A stretch of 51,769 bases of DNA, from NCBI GenBank assembly GCA_000702025.1, contig JNKJ01000039.1:1-51769 (forward strand). The letters are read 5' to 3'. Below the pieces are notes generated by a model. The model was not told where the DNA came from and did not search any database. It saw only the letters and a list, made by a program, of their open reading frames with translations. This DNA comes from Blautia schinkii DSM 10518. GTDB taxonomy: Bacteria > Bacillota > Clostridia > Lachnospirales > Lachnospiraceae. Positions 7,585 to 16,370 of the stretch are shown here, in pieces. The stretch's first letter is position 1. Each line of letters begins with the position of its first letter. The position numbers and the translations under genes are program-made.

Positions 7585-9126
7585 TTATTTAACCTTTACG
7601 CTCTTTACAGCACTGTAATCGCCATAAACCTTCTTGCCGTTCACAGTCTTGTAAGCACGTGCCTTAAAGTAGTAGGTGGTTCCGCTCTTAAGCTTAGTCT
7701 TGTTTACAGTAAGCTTCGTGGTACCTGCAACTACCTTTAAATTCTGTTTGGATTTGCTTGTGCCGTAATATACGTCATATCCGCTTGCAGCAGCTACCTT
7801 GCTCCAGCTGATCGCGGCTACGCCCTTTTTGGAGGACTTCACTGTCAAGTTCACCTTGCCCGGAACAGTCTTAACAGTCACTGTTTTGGCTGTGGACCAT
7901 GGAGAAGTCACCAGGTTTCTGTCCTGAACATTAACGGTTGCGGTAAGTCTGTAGGTGTAGCTCTTATTTGCAGCAACATCCTTGTCAACATAACCATCAT
8001 CACCAAATTCCGGATCTTCCAGCTGGCCCTGATGCCAGATAGAAATCACTCTGTAAGCGCCGCTGCCCTCTTTACGCTCAAGCGTGTAGCTGGCATAATC
8101 AGAGGAGGAGCCGAGAGACAGGTTGATCTGATTCAGACCGGTCTGCACTTTTGCAGTCAGTCTCGGAGTTACCATTGCGACTTTTTTCTTCACGGCAGCA
8201 TTACAGCTGAAACGCTGCGGCACACGGTTGCCGAGGGTAGCAAAATCTACCTTTGAAGTCTTGCTGAGAGTATTGCCGCTTCCTTCAACATAAATCGCAC
8301 CTGCCTGGTATCCTTCGTTTCCTCCGGTAAGTGATGTGATCTTATTGTTGCTGATATCAAGGATTCCCTCGAAACCAGAGCAGTTAAAAGATGTGATCGA
8401 GTTATAGCTGGCATTGATTTCGGAAAGTGCAGGAAGCTTGGTGGAAGAGATCGTGCCTAAGCCTGCATTCGCCTGAGTTGTAATCTTATTGTGGCTTACA
8501 TCAATAAAATCCAGTTTTTTCAGATACTTAACATTCGGCATTGCCACCTTAGTCAATGAGTTGTTCGCACAAACTAATGTTACCAATGCTGTGCATTTGC
8601 TCATGTCCAGGGTGCCGGTAAGTTTATTTTTACTCAAGTTTACATAAGTAAGCTTGGTATTCTTAGTAAGATTCACACTTTTCAGGCTGTTTCCGGAAGC
8701 ATAAAGTTCCTTTAAATATGTAAAACGCTCAATACCCTTTAAGTTAGCAATCTTCTTACCTGTAATATCAATTGCTGTGACTGCCTTAATCTCTGCTGTG
8801 GAAAGAGTCTTGCTCTTATCCGTATCGAGAGTGGATACGAATGTCCGGAAATTCTTGTCCGGGAAGTTCGTGGTATTGATAGCAAGACCTGAAGCTGCTC
8901 TCAGTGTAGTGTCAGAGAAAACTTCCGCCTCCTCTACCTCGTCTGCGTCAAACTGCTCATCTGCCTCAAACTGATCATCATCGGACTGAACCTGTACATC
9001 TGCACTCATCTCCTGGGAAGTCGGATCAGCAGTAAATTCTGCTGCCAGAGCCGGTGTACTCGTCATCAATACTGCTGCACTAAGCATACCTGTCATGCAG
9101 GCATTAAAAATCTTTTTGTTTTTCAT
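7585..9126 (-). CDS. Secreted leucine-rich-repeat protein with Fn3-like C-terminus
   Basis: A 513-aa exported protein with a signal peptide in residues 1-29 (ends TPALAA). An acidic spacer is followed near residues 80-112 by FPDKNF and the EF-hand/dockerin-like loop DTDKSKTLSTAEI. Leucine-rich repeats of about 22 residues follow, to about residue 250 (LKELYASGNSLKSV, LTYVNLSKNKL). Two fibronectin-III-like modules come next; the second has TTYYFKARAYKTVNGKKVYG and ends KSVKVK. There is no LPXTG or membrane anchor, so retention at the wall is uncertain. The Fn3 tail resembles that of the protein at 48148, suggesting one surface-protein family. AGGAGA lies five bases before the ATG. Its role may be adhesion, which is inference. 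Confidence 0.85.
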   Translation of the reverse strand: MKNKKIFNACMTGMLSAAVLMTSTPALAAEFTADPTSQEMSADVQVQSDDDQFEADEQFDADEVEEAEVFSDTTLRAASGLAINTTNFPDKNFRTFVSTLDTDKSKTLSTAEIKAVTAIDITGKKIANLKGIERFTYLKELYASGNSLKSVNLTKNTKLTYVNLSKNKLTGTLDMSKCTALVTLVCANNSLTKVAMPNVKYLKKLDFIDVSHNKITTQANAGLGTISSTKLPALSEINASYNSITSFNCSGFEGILDISNNKITSLTGGNEGYQAGAIYVEGSGNTLSKTSKVDFATLGNRVPQRFSCNAAVKKKVAMVTPRLTAKVQTGLNQINLSLGSSSDYASYTLERKEGSGAYRVISIWHQGQLEDPEFGDDGYVDKDVAANKSYTYRLTATVNVQDRNLVTSPWSTAKTVTVKTVPGKVNLTVKSSKKGVAAISWSKVAAASGYDVYYGTSKSKQNLKVVAGTTKLTVNKTKLKSGTTYYFKARAYKTVNGKKVYGDYSAVKSVKVK

Positions 9127-9332
9127 TGTTTTCTCCTATTTCTATAAATACATCTAAAGATTCCTACAGCGTCATTCTACTCTATTTTTCCCGCAAACGC
9201 AACCAAATTTCAGGATTTTATGAAATTATAATATACTATTTTTTAAATTTCTATTTCACAAAAGCCTAAATTCAACATACTTCTATCATGAAACTGTAAT
9301 ATTTTACCACCCTATCCAAAGATTTTTCAGAC

Positions 9333-9365
9333 AAAAGAGGTTTTCAGCAAAAGCTGAAAACCTCT
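9333..9365 (-). terminator. Strong intrinsic terminator
   Basis: A perfect 13-bp stem AGAGGTTTTCAGC (9336-9348) / GCTGAAAACCTCT (9353-9365) with an AAAA loop on the plus strand. On the minus strand TTTTG follows. It ends the clpX - zinc ribbon - lspA transcript. Bases 9127-9332 are AT-rich and gene-free, and probably hold the promoter of the LRR gene at 9126. Confidence 0.85.
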
Positions 9366-9389
9366 CGATCTAACGCAATGCTTTACTGA

Positions 9390-9857
9390 TCAACGCTCTT
9401 TCTTTCGCGGTAAGATAGCCGAGATGACCCAGAGAACCGTTCCGCCAAGAATAAAGAAATCCGAAATATTGAACACCATATTGCGCAACTTCTTGTTCTT
9501 CACACCAAAACTCACATAGTCCGTGACATAACCCTTGTTTCTCCGGTCAAAATAATTGCTCAATCCTCCGCCCAAAACCATGGATAATCCCAACTTACCC
9601 ATACGTGAACCACCATGGACAAGCTGGCGCACGAATTCCCATATTGCTCCGCCGAGTACAAAGGCAGATGCTTCAAGACAATGCTTTTTCTCCATTTTGA
9701 ACATACCAAAGGCAGCTCCTTCATTATGACAATTACGAAGAATCAGACGGCCTCCCAGAATATCCTGCTTGGTCCCCTGCAGTCTTGAACTGTCTGTATG
9801 CTCCTTGAGCATGTAGTCCAAAAGAAAAATACCCGCAATCAACAATATAAATATCAT
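9390..9857 (-). CDS. lspA: Signal peptidase II (prolipoprotein peptidase)
   Basis: An integral membrane aspartyl peptidase that removes signal peptides from prolipoproteins after lipid attachment. The 155-aa length fits the family. Family motifs are present: the Asn-Gly-Ala-Phe box NEGAAFG, GGGLSNYFDR, and the two catalytic aspartates in VTDYVSF and FNISDFF. About four hydrophobic segments are visible. It diverges from the textbook sequence (NISD where FNxAD is usual), so it may be a second or lineage-specific copy. AGAGGA lies before the ATG. It is the third gene of a likely unit with the zinc-ribbon and ClpX genes, and a strong terminator follows. Confidence 0.85.
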   Translation of the reverse strand: MIFILLIAGIFLLDYMLKEHTDSSRLQGTKQDILGGRLILRNCHNEGAAFGMFKMEKKHCLEASAFVLGGAIWEFVRQLVHGGSRMGKLGLSMVLGGGLSNYFDRRNKGYVTDYVSFGVKNKKLRNMVFNISDFFILGGTVLWVISAILPRKKER

Positions 9858-9896
9858 TTTTATCCTCTTTTACTTCTGGTTGGACGTGTGTTGTTC

Positions 9897-10520
9897 TTAC
9901 TTGTCTTCCAACGGCTCCCCTGCGTCCAGCTTCTCGTCCTGTGCCGCGCTGTCTCCGCCCTCTCCGGGCTCTTGACTCCCACAGCAGCAGTTCTCTCCCT
10001 TGGGATCCTCGCTTCTACAGCAGCACCCGTCATTACAGGAATCCTCCCCTGCACAGCAGCTTTCCTCGGAAGCCCCTTCGCAATCGCAGCCGTCTCCGCA
10101 TTGGCAGCCTTCCTCTGGCTCTGCCGCATCACCGGCTTCCTCCTCAGGTTCAGGCATGGGACACGCCGCGCCGCAGAATGGACAGAAGGCAACCTCTTTA
10201 TCCACTGCTTTCTGGCAGCCAGGACAGATTTTCTGACCTTTGAGATTTGCCATAGCTTCCTTGTATTCAGCAATTTTCTGCATATGCTGGTCAATCTCTT
10301 CACAAAGTGCGCCGAGTTCTTCGTCCATAGCCTCTCCGTTGGAGTATCTCTTATAAATAAGATTACCTAAATCAGCCATGATCTTATCAATGATGCGGTC
10401 CTCACCTGAAAGCTTATTGCGTATTTTCTGAGACTCGTAGAGCATCTCCGCACGTTCTCCCAGCTCTTTAGCTGTCCTGGTTATTGTTTCCCCTAATTCA
10501 TCAAAAAATTCTGTTCCCAT
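9897..10520 (-). CDS. Zinc-ribbon protein with cysteine-rich tail
   Basis: A 207-aa protein in three parts: a helical N-terminal ~95 residues (TRTAKELGERAEML), a zinc ribbon at about 97-118 (CPGC...CPFCG), and an acidic, very cysteine-rich tail. The tail alone holds 13 cysteines in CxC, CC and CCC clusters, 18 in the whole protein. It has no signal peptide. The helical-plus-zinc-ribbon part is a known but uncharacterised arrangement in Firmicutes; the metallothionein-like tail is unusual. AGGAGG precedes the ATG. It lies between clpX and lspA with gaps of 53 and 39 bases and is probably cotranscribed. Metal binding or storage is inference only. Confidence 0.8.
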   Translation of the reverse strand: MGTEFFDELGETITRTAKELGERAEMLYESQKIRNKLSGEDRIIDKIMADLGNLIYKRYSNGEAMDEELGALCEEIDQHMQKIAEYKEAMANLKGQKICPGCQKAVDKEVAFCPFCGAACPMPEPEEEAGDAAEPEEGCQCGDGCDCEGASEESCCAGEDSCNDGCCCRSEDPKGENCCCGSQEPGEGGDSAAQDEKLDAGEPLEDK

Positions 10521-10544
10521 GCTGCATCCTCCTTATTTTTGTTA

Positions 10545-10563
10545 TGTGCGCACTAAACGCACA
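10545..10563 (-). other. Small intergenic hairpin
   Basis: TGTGCG (10545-10550) pairs with CGCACA (10558-10563) in the 53-base gap between clpX and the zinc-ribbon gene. There is no T-tract, so it is more likely a processing or stability element than a full terminator. Confidence 0.3.
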
Positions 10564-10573
10564 CTATGTTACC

Positions 10574-12004
10574 TTACTCCGCATTGCTGAGAAGAGGTAT
10601 CTCCTGCCCCCGCAGAAGAATCCTCGGACCGCCGGTGCCCTCGATGTATTCTCTGGTAATGATCACTTCGCCGATATTATCATCCTTCGGAATCTCATAC
10701 ATGATATCCAGCATGTATTGTTCCAGGATAGCACGCAGCGCTCTTGCCCCGGTTTTCTTCTCCATAGCTTTAGCAGCAATGGCGTGAAGTGCTTCTTCCT
10801 CAAACTCCAGCTTCACCTCATCCAGCGCCAAAAGCTTCTGGTACTGCTTCAAAATCGCATTTTTCGGCTCCTTGAGTATTTTCACCAGCATATCTTCGCT
10901 GAGTCCGTCAAGCGTAAACACAATGGGCAGACGACCGATGAACTCCGGTATCATGCCGAAGGCCCGGATATCATCCACAGTCACCTTCTCTAGTATGTGC
11001 GGGTCATTGTCATATTTATCCTTCAGATCCGCATAAAAACCAATCGATGCCTTTTTATTCAGTCTCTCCTTGATAATATTCTCAAGATCCGGGAAAGCTC
11101 CGCCGCAGATAAAAAGTATGTTCCTGGTATTGACGGTTGTCAGAGGAACCATCGCATTCTTACTGTTCGCCCCCACCGGAACCTCAATCTCACTGCCCTC
11201 CAAAAGTTTAAGCATTCCCTGCTGCACAGCTTCTCCGCTTACATCTCTCTGGTTGGTATTCTTTTTCTTCGCAATCTTGTCGATCTCATCGATGAAAATA
11301 ATGCCGTGCTCTGCCTTCTCCACATCATTGTCCGCGGCAGCTAAAAGCTTGGATACTACGCTCTCAATATCATCACCGATATATCCTGCCTCTGTAAGGG
11401 AAGTCGCATCCGCAATCGCCAGCGGCACATCCAAAAGCTTCGCCAGTGTTTTCACCAGGTAGGTCTTGCCGCAGCCTGTGGGCCCGATCATCAGCATGTT
11501 GGACTTCTCAATCTCTATCTCGTCCATAGTGTCTGTGGCAACCCTCTTATAATGGTTGTACACAGCTACAGACATAACCTTCTTAGCATATTCCTGCCCA
11601 ATCACATATTCGTCAAGGGTTGCCTTGATCTTATGAGGAGCGGGAATACTGCGCAGATCAAGAGCCGGTTTCTTTTCTTCTTTTTTCTTCTTAATCTTCT
11701 TGGGCTGAGGGGTTGTATTCTGCAGGTTACTGAGATCGATCATACTCACATTGGGCATATTGAAAAGATCGGAATAATTGATTTTTCCATCGCTCATGTG
11801 CTGGTTCATGGTATCAAAGCTCTTCTGCATACACTCCGTACATATATGTATATTATTCGGGAGTTCGATCATCTTGCCTGCCTGGCTCTCCGGCCTGCGG
11901 CAGAGGAAGCAGAAACGTTCATATTCGTCGTTATCTTCCTTGAGGTCGTCCTCCACGTTGTCCTCTTCTATTAGTTCGTCGTTGTTATCAAATTGGTCTG
12001 TCAT
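10574..12004 (-). CDS. clpX: ClpX-type AAA+ unfoldase
   Basis: ATP-driven unfoldase that feeds substrates to ClpP. A reading frame open to 12052 exists, but AAAGGAG six bases before the ATG at 12004 sets the start (476 aa). An acidic N-terminal stretch of ~25 residues precedes a C4 zinc finger (FCFLCRRP...HICTEC). A lysine-rich linker (PKKIKKKKEEKK) follows, then the AAA+ core with Walker A GPTGCGKT, Walker B IIFIDEIDKIA, pore loop GYIGDD (usually GYVGED), the ClpP-contacting IGF loop (ASIGFYADL) and sensor 2 TGARALR. It is longer than typical ClpX (~420 aa) and is not beside clpP or tig, so it may be a second ClpX. All motifs needed for function are present. Confidence 0.88.
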   Translation of the reverse strand: MTDQFDNNDELIEEDNVEDDLKEDNDEYERFCFLCRRPESQAGKMIELPNNIHICTECMQKSFDTMNQHMSDGKINYSDLFNMPNVSMIDLSNLQNTTPQPKKIKKKKEEKKPALDLRSIPAPHKIKATLDEYVIGQEYAKKVMSVAVYNHYKRVATDTMDEIEIEKSNMLMIGPTGCGKTYLVKTLAKLLDVPLAIADATSLTEAGYIGDDIESVVSKLLAAADNDVEKAEHGIIFIDEIDKIAKKKNTNQRDVSGEAVQQGMLKLLEGSEIEVPVGANSKNAMVPLTTVNTRNILFICGGAFPDLENIIKERLNKKASIGFYADLKDKYDNDPHILEKVTVDDIRAFGMIPEFIGRLPIVFTLDGLSEDMLVKILKEPKNAILKQYQKLLALDEVKLEFEEEALHAIAAKAMEKKTGARALRAILEQYMLDIMYEIPKDDNIGEVIITREYIEGTGGPRILLRGQEIPLLSNAE

Positions 12005-12170
12005 AATGACTCCTTTCCATGTCTCGTTGCCAGATAGCAGCCAGGTCCGCAAAAATCAACATAAATACCGTGAGAGCGGATGAATACGGCTGTTTATATC
12101 TAATGTAAAAATTATACCACATTCTATGGCACTATTAAAATAAAGTTTTTATAAAGTTACAAAAGTTACA

Positions 12171-12206
12171 AAAAAGGAGGGCTACCGCATCTTCCCGGTA
12201 TCCCTC
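12171..12206 (-). terminator. Intrinsic terminator of the htrA gene
   Basis: On the minus strand GAGGGATACCG and CGGTAGCCCTC form an 11-bp stem with one mismatch and are followed by TTTTTTG. It separates htrA from the clpX transcript, whose promoter must lie in 12005-12170. Confidence 0.85.
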
Positions 12207-12222
12207 ACTTTCATCTCATCTG

Positions 12223-13725
12223 TTATTCCGACCGTGCACCAAGCGTCACCTCTACTGATGTCTCTGTGTATCCTCCATTACCGGCTCTGGCCACGACAAA
12301 CGTCACCGTTTCTCCAGCCGCATAATACGCCAGCTTATCAAGAAGGTCCTCTCTTCCGCTAACTTTCTGACCATCCATCTTGACAATAATATCTCCTTTA
12401 TGGATTCCTGCAGCCTCAGCCGGATCCCCGGACATCACCTCAGTCACAAATGCTCCTGCCGGCATGTTATACATCTGTATCGCCTCCACAGACAGATCAG
12501 ACATTTTCACACCCAAATATGCAGCCTGACCCTCTTCTACCTTATCTCTTGATTTTCTGTTCATCAAGTCTTCAAGTATAGGCTTTGCCTTGGAGATAGG
12601 AATCGCATATCCCATGCCCTCCACCGCATTATCCGCATATTTTGCAGAGTTGATGCCGATAAGCTCGCCCCGCATATTTAATAGCGCACCGCCGCTGTTG
12701 CCCGGATTGATGGCAGCGTCAGTCTGAATCAGTTCCGCGTTCACACCATCCTCCATGGAAAGACTTCTGTTCAGAGCACTGATCCATCCGGAAGTCACTG
12801 ACTGTCCATATCCAAGAGCATTTCCGATAGCAACGACTTGCTCTCCAACCACAAGACTGTCAGAGCTTCCAATCTGAGCAATCTTAATCTGGCTCATGGT
12901 GTCCTCCGGTATATCACTCTTCATTACCGCTACCACAGCTAAATCGTTATCCTCATCCGTACCTTTAATCTTTGCGGTCACTGCATCCTCCACATTGATA
13001 TCGCCGTCGCTGGTAGCTGCAAGATTCTGTGTTTCCTCCTCGGCGCTGATCACATCATCACCGATAAAGCATACGCTCAAAGTAGTGGCATCCTCCACCA
13101 CATGGTTGTTCGTAGCGATCAAGAGCTCACTGTCATTCTCACCCACAATAATTCCTGAACCTGTACCTGTGGTAGGGTATTCCCTTCTGCCGTAAAATCC
13201 GAAGAAACTATTGATCTGCTGAATACTCACTGTAGTGATAGCCACAACAGACGGCATCGCTGCCTGGGCAACCCCCGCAACTGATCCGCTCTGTACAAGT
13301 AGATTGTTAGTATCACTCCCATCTGTACTACTTCCCTGTGAAGTGGTGTCGGGGATTGTATTAGTCATACCTATCTGGCTCTGCTGGTCGGTTCCCAGAT
13401 ATGTGCGGGAAACAATGTTCACTCCCTGAAACACGATACCGGCTACAAGGCCGAAAATAACTGCCAAAGCAACCGTAGTACCGGCCTTTCTGCCGAAGCT
13501 GTTTTTGTATGAATGTTTATTGGACCGGCGATTGCGCGGCGGCCGGCCGTCTGTGGGCGGAAGCTGCGGTGTCTGCTCCTGGTGTACCTGATAGTGGCTA
13601 TATCTAGGAGGCAATTGTCCGCTGCCCATGACGTTCTCATCTGCATTCCCGGATGTCCCGCCCGGTCCCGTAGGCGGATGTCCTGTATCCTGAGGCTCCT
13701 GTCCCCATCTCATATCATCACTCAT
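12223..13725 (-). CDS. htrA: HtrA/DegP-family serine protease with PDZ domain
   Basis: A membrane-anchored trypsin-like protease for envelope protein quality control. Of 500 aa, the first ~80 are cytoplasmic, Pro/Gln/Arg-rich and positively charged. One membrane segment follows at about 83-108 (VALAVIFGLVAGIVFQG). The catalytic triad is visible in ATNNHVVE (His), DNDLAVV (Asp) and NPGNSGGAL (Ser). The last ~100 residues are a PDZ domain (YLGVKM...AAGIHKGDIIV). AAGGGAG lies nine bases before the ATG. It is monocistronic, with a terminator at 12171. It follows clpX but is not cotranscribed with it. Confidence 0.93.
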   Translation of the reverse strand: MSDDMRWGQEPQDTGHPPTGPGGTSGNADENVMGSGQLPPRYSHYQVHQEQTPQLPPTDGRPPRNRRSNKHSYKNSFGRKAGTTVALAVIFGLVAGIVFQGVNIVSRTYLGTDQQSQIGMTNTIPDTTSQGSSTDGSDTNNLLVQSGSVAGVAQAAMPSVVAITTVSIQQINSFFGFYGRREYPTTGTGSGIIVGENDSELLIATNNHVVEDATTLSVCFIGDDVISAEEETQNLAATSDGDINVEDAVTAKIKGTDEDNDLAVVAVMKSDIPEDTMSQIKIAQIGSSDSLVVGEQVVAIGNALGYGQSVTSGWISALNRSLSMEDGVNAELIQTDAAINPGNSGGALLNMRGELIGINSAKYADNAVEGMGYAIPISKAKPILEDLMNRKSRDKVEEGQAAYLGVKMSDLSVEAIQMYNMPAGAFVTEVMSGDPAEAAGIHKGDIIVKMDGQKVSGREDLLDKLAYYAAGETVTFVVARAGNGGYTETSVEVTLGARSE

Positions 13726-13868
13726 GTATATGGCTCCCTTCTATTCAAAGAACAAAGGCAATTTTCCTTTTTATGAATTCAGTGTACCAAGCAATTGTGT
13801 TCAAAATGTGACAGATATTTGAAAAAAGAGTCACGCTTTGTTACATTCCGCAATTTGCAGTGCAACTC

Positions 13869-14795
13869 TCACTGCTGCTGCCAATACGCTTTATTCATAG
13901 TACAAAAAAGGATCATCCTCCGTGGAAGCTTATGATAATGCTTACCAAGTAAGTACCCTAAATATTTACAGCCGCTCTGTAGAATAAGCTGCGGGATAAG
14001 CCAGATCCGCCCCCGGCGGCAGAGATACGTGAGGCTTTTCTTAATCAGGCGCAATCCCTCCCCTTCTGACGGAACCTCCGTAAAAATTTCCGGGTGTTCC
14101 GCCTGGGAAACCCCCAGATCGAAATTACGGTGAAACTGCTGAATACTGGAATAATTGTGGGAATGTATGACCTGGGCATCTGCAGCATAGGCCACCGCAT
14201 ACCCTCTTTTCATCATTTCCGCCGCATAAATCATATCCTCGTTGAAAATGGCATGCTCCACGAATCCTCCTGTCTTAAGATAAATTTTTCTGTCATAGGC
14301 TGCACACACATTGGAGCAAAAGTATGTCTTAATTCCGTACACAGGCAAATCCTCCTGTCTCTTTAAAGAGGATTTGTCCGGATAATTAAAAGCACGGGTA
14401 TACCGTTCGAGAAAACGGCAGTCATCCTTTGGAAGCTGTCTGGCGTACGCAGCACCGACGCACTCATTTTCCACGATTGGCCTTACAAGACTGCCCAGCA
14501 CATTCCGATCCCGCGGCAGAGCATCCTGCGTCATAAATACCATAATATCCGCATCAGACATAGAAGCTGCTCTTCTCCTCGTACCGCCGTGGTCAAACTC
14601 TTCTTTTTTAAGATGATGTACCTCCACAAGAGGAAAGTTATTCTCCCATTCCTTATTCCAAAACGCTTCCTCTGTATTCATCACAATTATTTTTTCCGGG
14701 GGATACTCCTGTTCGCAAAGCCTCGTTAAAAGGCGGCTAAACTCTTTACCCGGACGGTACGCGGGAATGATTACGTCCACCCTTACCTTCTCCAT
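13869..14795 (-). CDS. GT2 family glycosyltransferase, rhamnosyltransferase-like
   Basis: A 308-aa cytoplasmic-face GT-A enzyme. The N-terminal VDVIIPAYRPG starts the nucleotide-binding fold, and FMTQDALPRD holds a modified metal/donor site. KKEEFDHGGTRRRAA resembles the FDHGGTR box of RfbF-type rhamnosyltransferases. The last ~40 residues (YLGYLLGKHYHKLPRRM) are amphipathic and may dock on the membrane. GGGAGG lies five bases before the ATG. A terminator at 14815 separates it from the LCP gene, so it is expressed alone or by readthrough. Donor specificity (dTDP-rhamnose) is inferred from motif similarity and from rmlC in the window. Confidence 0.85.
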   Translation of the reverse strand: MEKVRVDVIIPAYRPGKEFSRLLTRLCEQEYPPEKIIVMNTEEAFWNKEWENNFPLVEVHHLKKEEFDHGGTRRRAASMSDADIMVFMTQDALPRDRNVLGSLVRPIVENECVGAAYARQLPKDDCRFLERYTRAFNYPDKSSLKRQEDLPVYGIKTYFCSNVCAAYDRKIYLKTGGFVEHAIFNEDMIYAAEMMKRGYAVAYAADAQVIHSHNYSSIQQFHRNFDLGVSQAEHPEIFTEVPSEGEGLRLIKKSLTYLCRRGRIWLIPQLILQSGCKYLGYLLGKHYHKLPRRMILFCTMNKAYWQQQ

Positions 14796-14814
14796 AGTTA
14801 CCTCCCTATTTCCG

Positions 14815-14849
14815 TGCAGAAAGGACCATCCTAAAACCGGATGGTCCTT
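14815..14849 (-). terminator. Intrinsic terminator
   Basis: AAGGACCATCC (14821-14831) pairs with GGATGGTCCTT (14839-14849); on the minus strand the stem runs into TTTCTG. It ends the priming-transferase/LCP transcript. Confidence 0.75.
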
Positions 14850-14858
14850 ATATTTCCG

Positions 14859-16355
14859 TTATTCTTCAACAACTGGTTCTGTTCCCTCGGTGCCTTCACT
14901 GCTCTCCAGATTTCCGCCGTCAGAGAAGCCGCCATCTTCACCGCCGTCTCCGGGATCAGTACTGCCTCCGCCGCCATCGGTTCCGGGATCATAATCCCCA
15001 CCGCCGTCTCCGGGGTCAGTGCTGCCTCCGCCGCCGTCTCCGGGATCATAGCCGCCTCCGCCGCCGTCTCCGGGATCATAGCCGCCTCCGCCGCCGTCTC
15101 CAGGATCATAGCCGCCTCCGCCGCCGTCTCCGGGATCATAGCCGCCTCCGCTGCCATCTCCGGGATCATAAATGTCTCCGCCGCCATTATAACCGGGATC
15201 ATAGCCGCCTCCGGAATTATCGCCTCCATCCTGCCAGATAAAGGTATCATTATTATTCTCATCTTCCTCAGTAGTTACAATAGGCTCTGTCTGCATATTC
15301 TCTTCGCCGCCTACAATCTCAAGGATTTTATCGCTAATCGTTAAAACCTCTTGAGTGGGGGTATAATTGGCTTCCCCGTACAGGAACTGATGAAGCTCCG
15401 TCACATTAGATGCAAGGGATGTAGGCACAATAATGCTGCCCTTGATATCTGAGAATTTATAGTTGTGGGGGAACCCAGTGGTATCATCCACATTATAGCC
15501 AATCATAGCTGTAATCAGGCTGAGAATTTCTGATTTCTGGACAGAGGTCTTAACCATCGGGAATACCTCATCCATAATATCAAAAATGGTAGTCAGACCT
15601 GCTGTTTTTGCCTTGGAAACAATCATCTGTATTACCCGTCTCTGGCGCTCGGTACGTCCCATATCCAGACTCGCCGTATAACGGATCCGGCAGTAGGAGG
15701 TAACCTGTACACCATTCAGATGATACGTATCAATAATCGCCTCCTGATCCTCCGGTGCTGGTTCCGGCTTCTGAATGGGCGTGTAGCTCCTGCCTGTCTC
15801 CTTGGACGTCTCCACACAATAGTTGTTCATATGCTCCATCTCCGCGTAGGATAATGGGATATCAAGACCACCAAGCGCATCAACAACAGCTGCCAAGGCG
15901 TTGAAATCTATGGTTGCATATGCCGAAATATTTAAATCAAGATTCTCATTCAACATAGAGATTGCCTGCTCCGGACCACCGACCGCGTACGCCGCATTCG
16001 CCTTAGTATAAGTATTGTTTCCAATATTGAGCAATGTATCCCTGTAAACAGATACCAGCTTCACATCCTTGGTATCGTTATTTACACTGGCTATAATCAT
16101 AGTATCACTGTTCTCGCCGCCCAGTGCTTCGTTTTGATCTCTGTGGTCAATACCGAATAGAGCATAGGTAGTATACCCGGTCATCTCCGGCGCTGACGGA
16201 TTAACGGTTACTTTCTGTGTATCCAGCTTCGGTGTCTCAATCTTATTCAGCTTGGTGGTAATCTGTCCGTACACGTACAGGCCGCCGATGAACAAGAGTA
16301 AAACAACGATCTCAAGGATAAATAAGACTTTTTTCTTCTTTCCTGGTCTTGCCAT
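14859..16355 (-). CDS. LytR-CpsA-Psr (LCP) family wall-glycan ligase with Gly/Asp repeat tail
   Basis: LCP enzymes move glycans from undecaprenyl pyrophosphate to peptidoglycan outside the membrane. The 498-aa protein has a short basic N-terminus, one membrane segment at about 9-29 (VLFILEIVVLLLFIGGLYVYG) and an extracellular LCP domain. Motifs include FGIDHRD, SDTMIIASVN, KLVSVYRDTLL, YATIDFNAL and the arginine-rich GRTERQRR. The last ~110 residues are a tandem repeat of about ten residues (GGGYDPGDGG), probably a flexible extracellular tail. It lies 15 bases after the priming transferase gene, with a clear ribosome binding site (GGGGAAG), in a two-gene unit. The repeat tail is not part of the known family. 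Confidence 0.92.
   Translation of the reverse strand: MARPGKKKKVLFILEIVVLLLFIGGLYVYGQITTKLNKIETPKLDTQKVTVNPSAPEMTGYTTYALFGIDHRDQNEALGGENSDTMIIASVNNDTKDVKLVSVYRDTLLNIGNNTYTKANAAYAVGGPEQAISMLNENLDLNISAYATIDFNALAAVVDALGGLDIPLSYAEMEHMNNYCVETSKETGRSYTPIQKPEPAPEDQEAIIDTYHLNGVQVTSYCRIRYTASLDMGRTERQRRVIQMIVSKAKTAGLTTIFDIMDEVFPMVKTSVQKSEILSLITAMIGYNVDDTTGFPHNYKFSDIKGSIIVPTSLASNVTELHQFLYGEANYTPTQEVLTISDKILEIVGGEENMQTEPIVTTEEDENNNDTFIWQDGGDNSGGGYDPGYNGGGDIYDPGDGSGGGYDPGDGGGGGYDPGDGGGGGYDPGDGGGGGYDPGDGGGGSTDPGDGGGDYDPGTDGGGGSTDPGDGGEDGGFSDGGNLESSEGTEGTEPVVEE
14941..15180 (-). repeat. 30-bp coding tandem repeat (VNTR) in the LCP gene
   Basis: Eight 30-bp units sit in perfect register between 14941 and 15180. 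Four (15031-15150) differ by no more than a base or two; the unit at 14971 and the outer ones are degenerate. Each unit encodes ten residues of the GGGYDPGDGG type. The unit length is a multiple of three, so slippage would change tail length without breaking the frame. Confidence 0.9.
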
Positions 16356-16370
16356 GTTTCTTCCCCTTTT

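Noticed and set aside
10545..10563. Terminator between clpX and the zinc-ribbon gene
   Set aside because: The stem is only 6 bp and no T-tract follows, so I list it only as a small hairpin and keep the three genes as one likely unit.
14941..15180. Regular 30-bp repeats as a CRISPR array
   Set aside because: There are no spacers: the units are directly joined, in frame, and code for the tail of the LCP protein.
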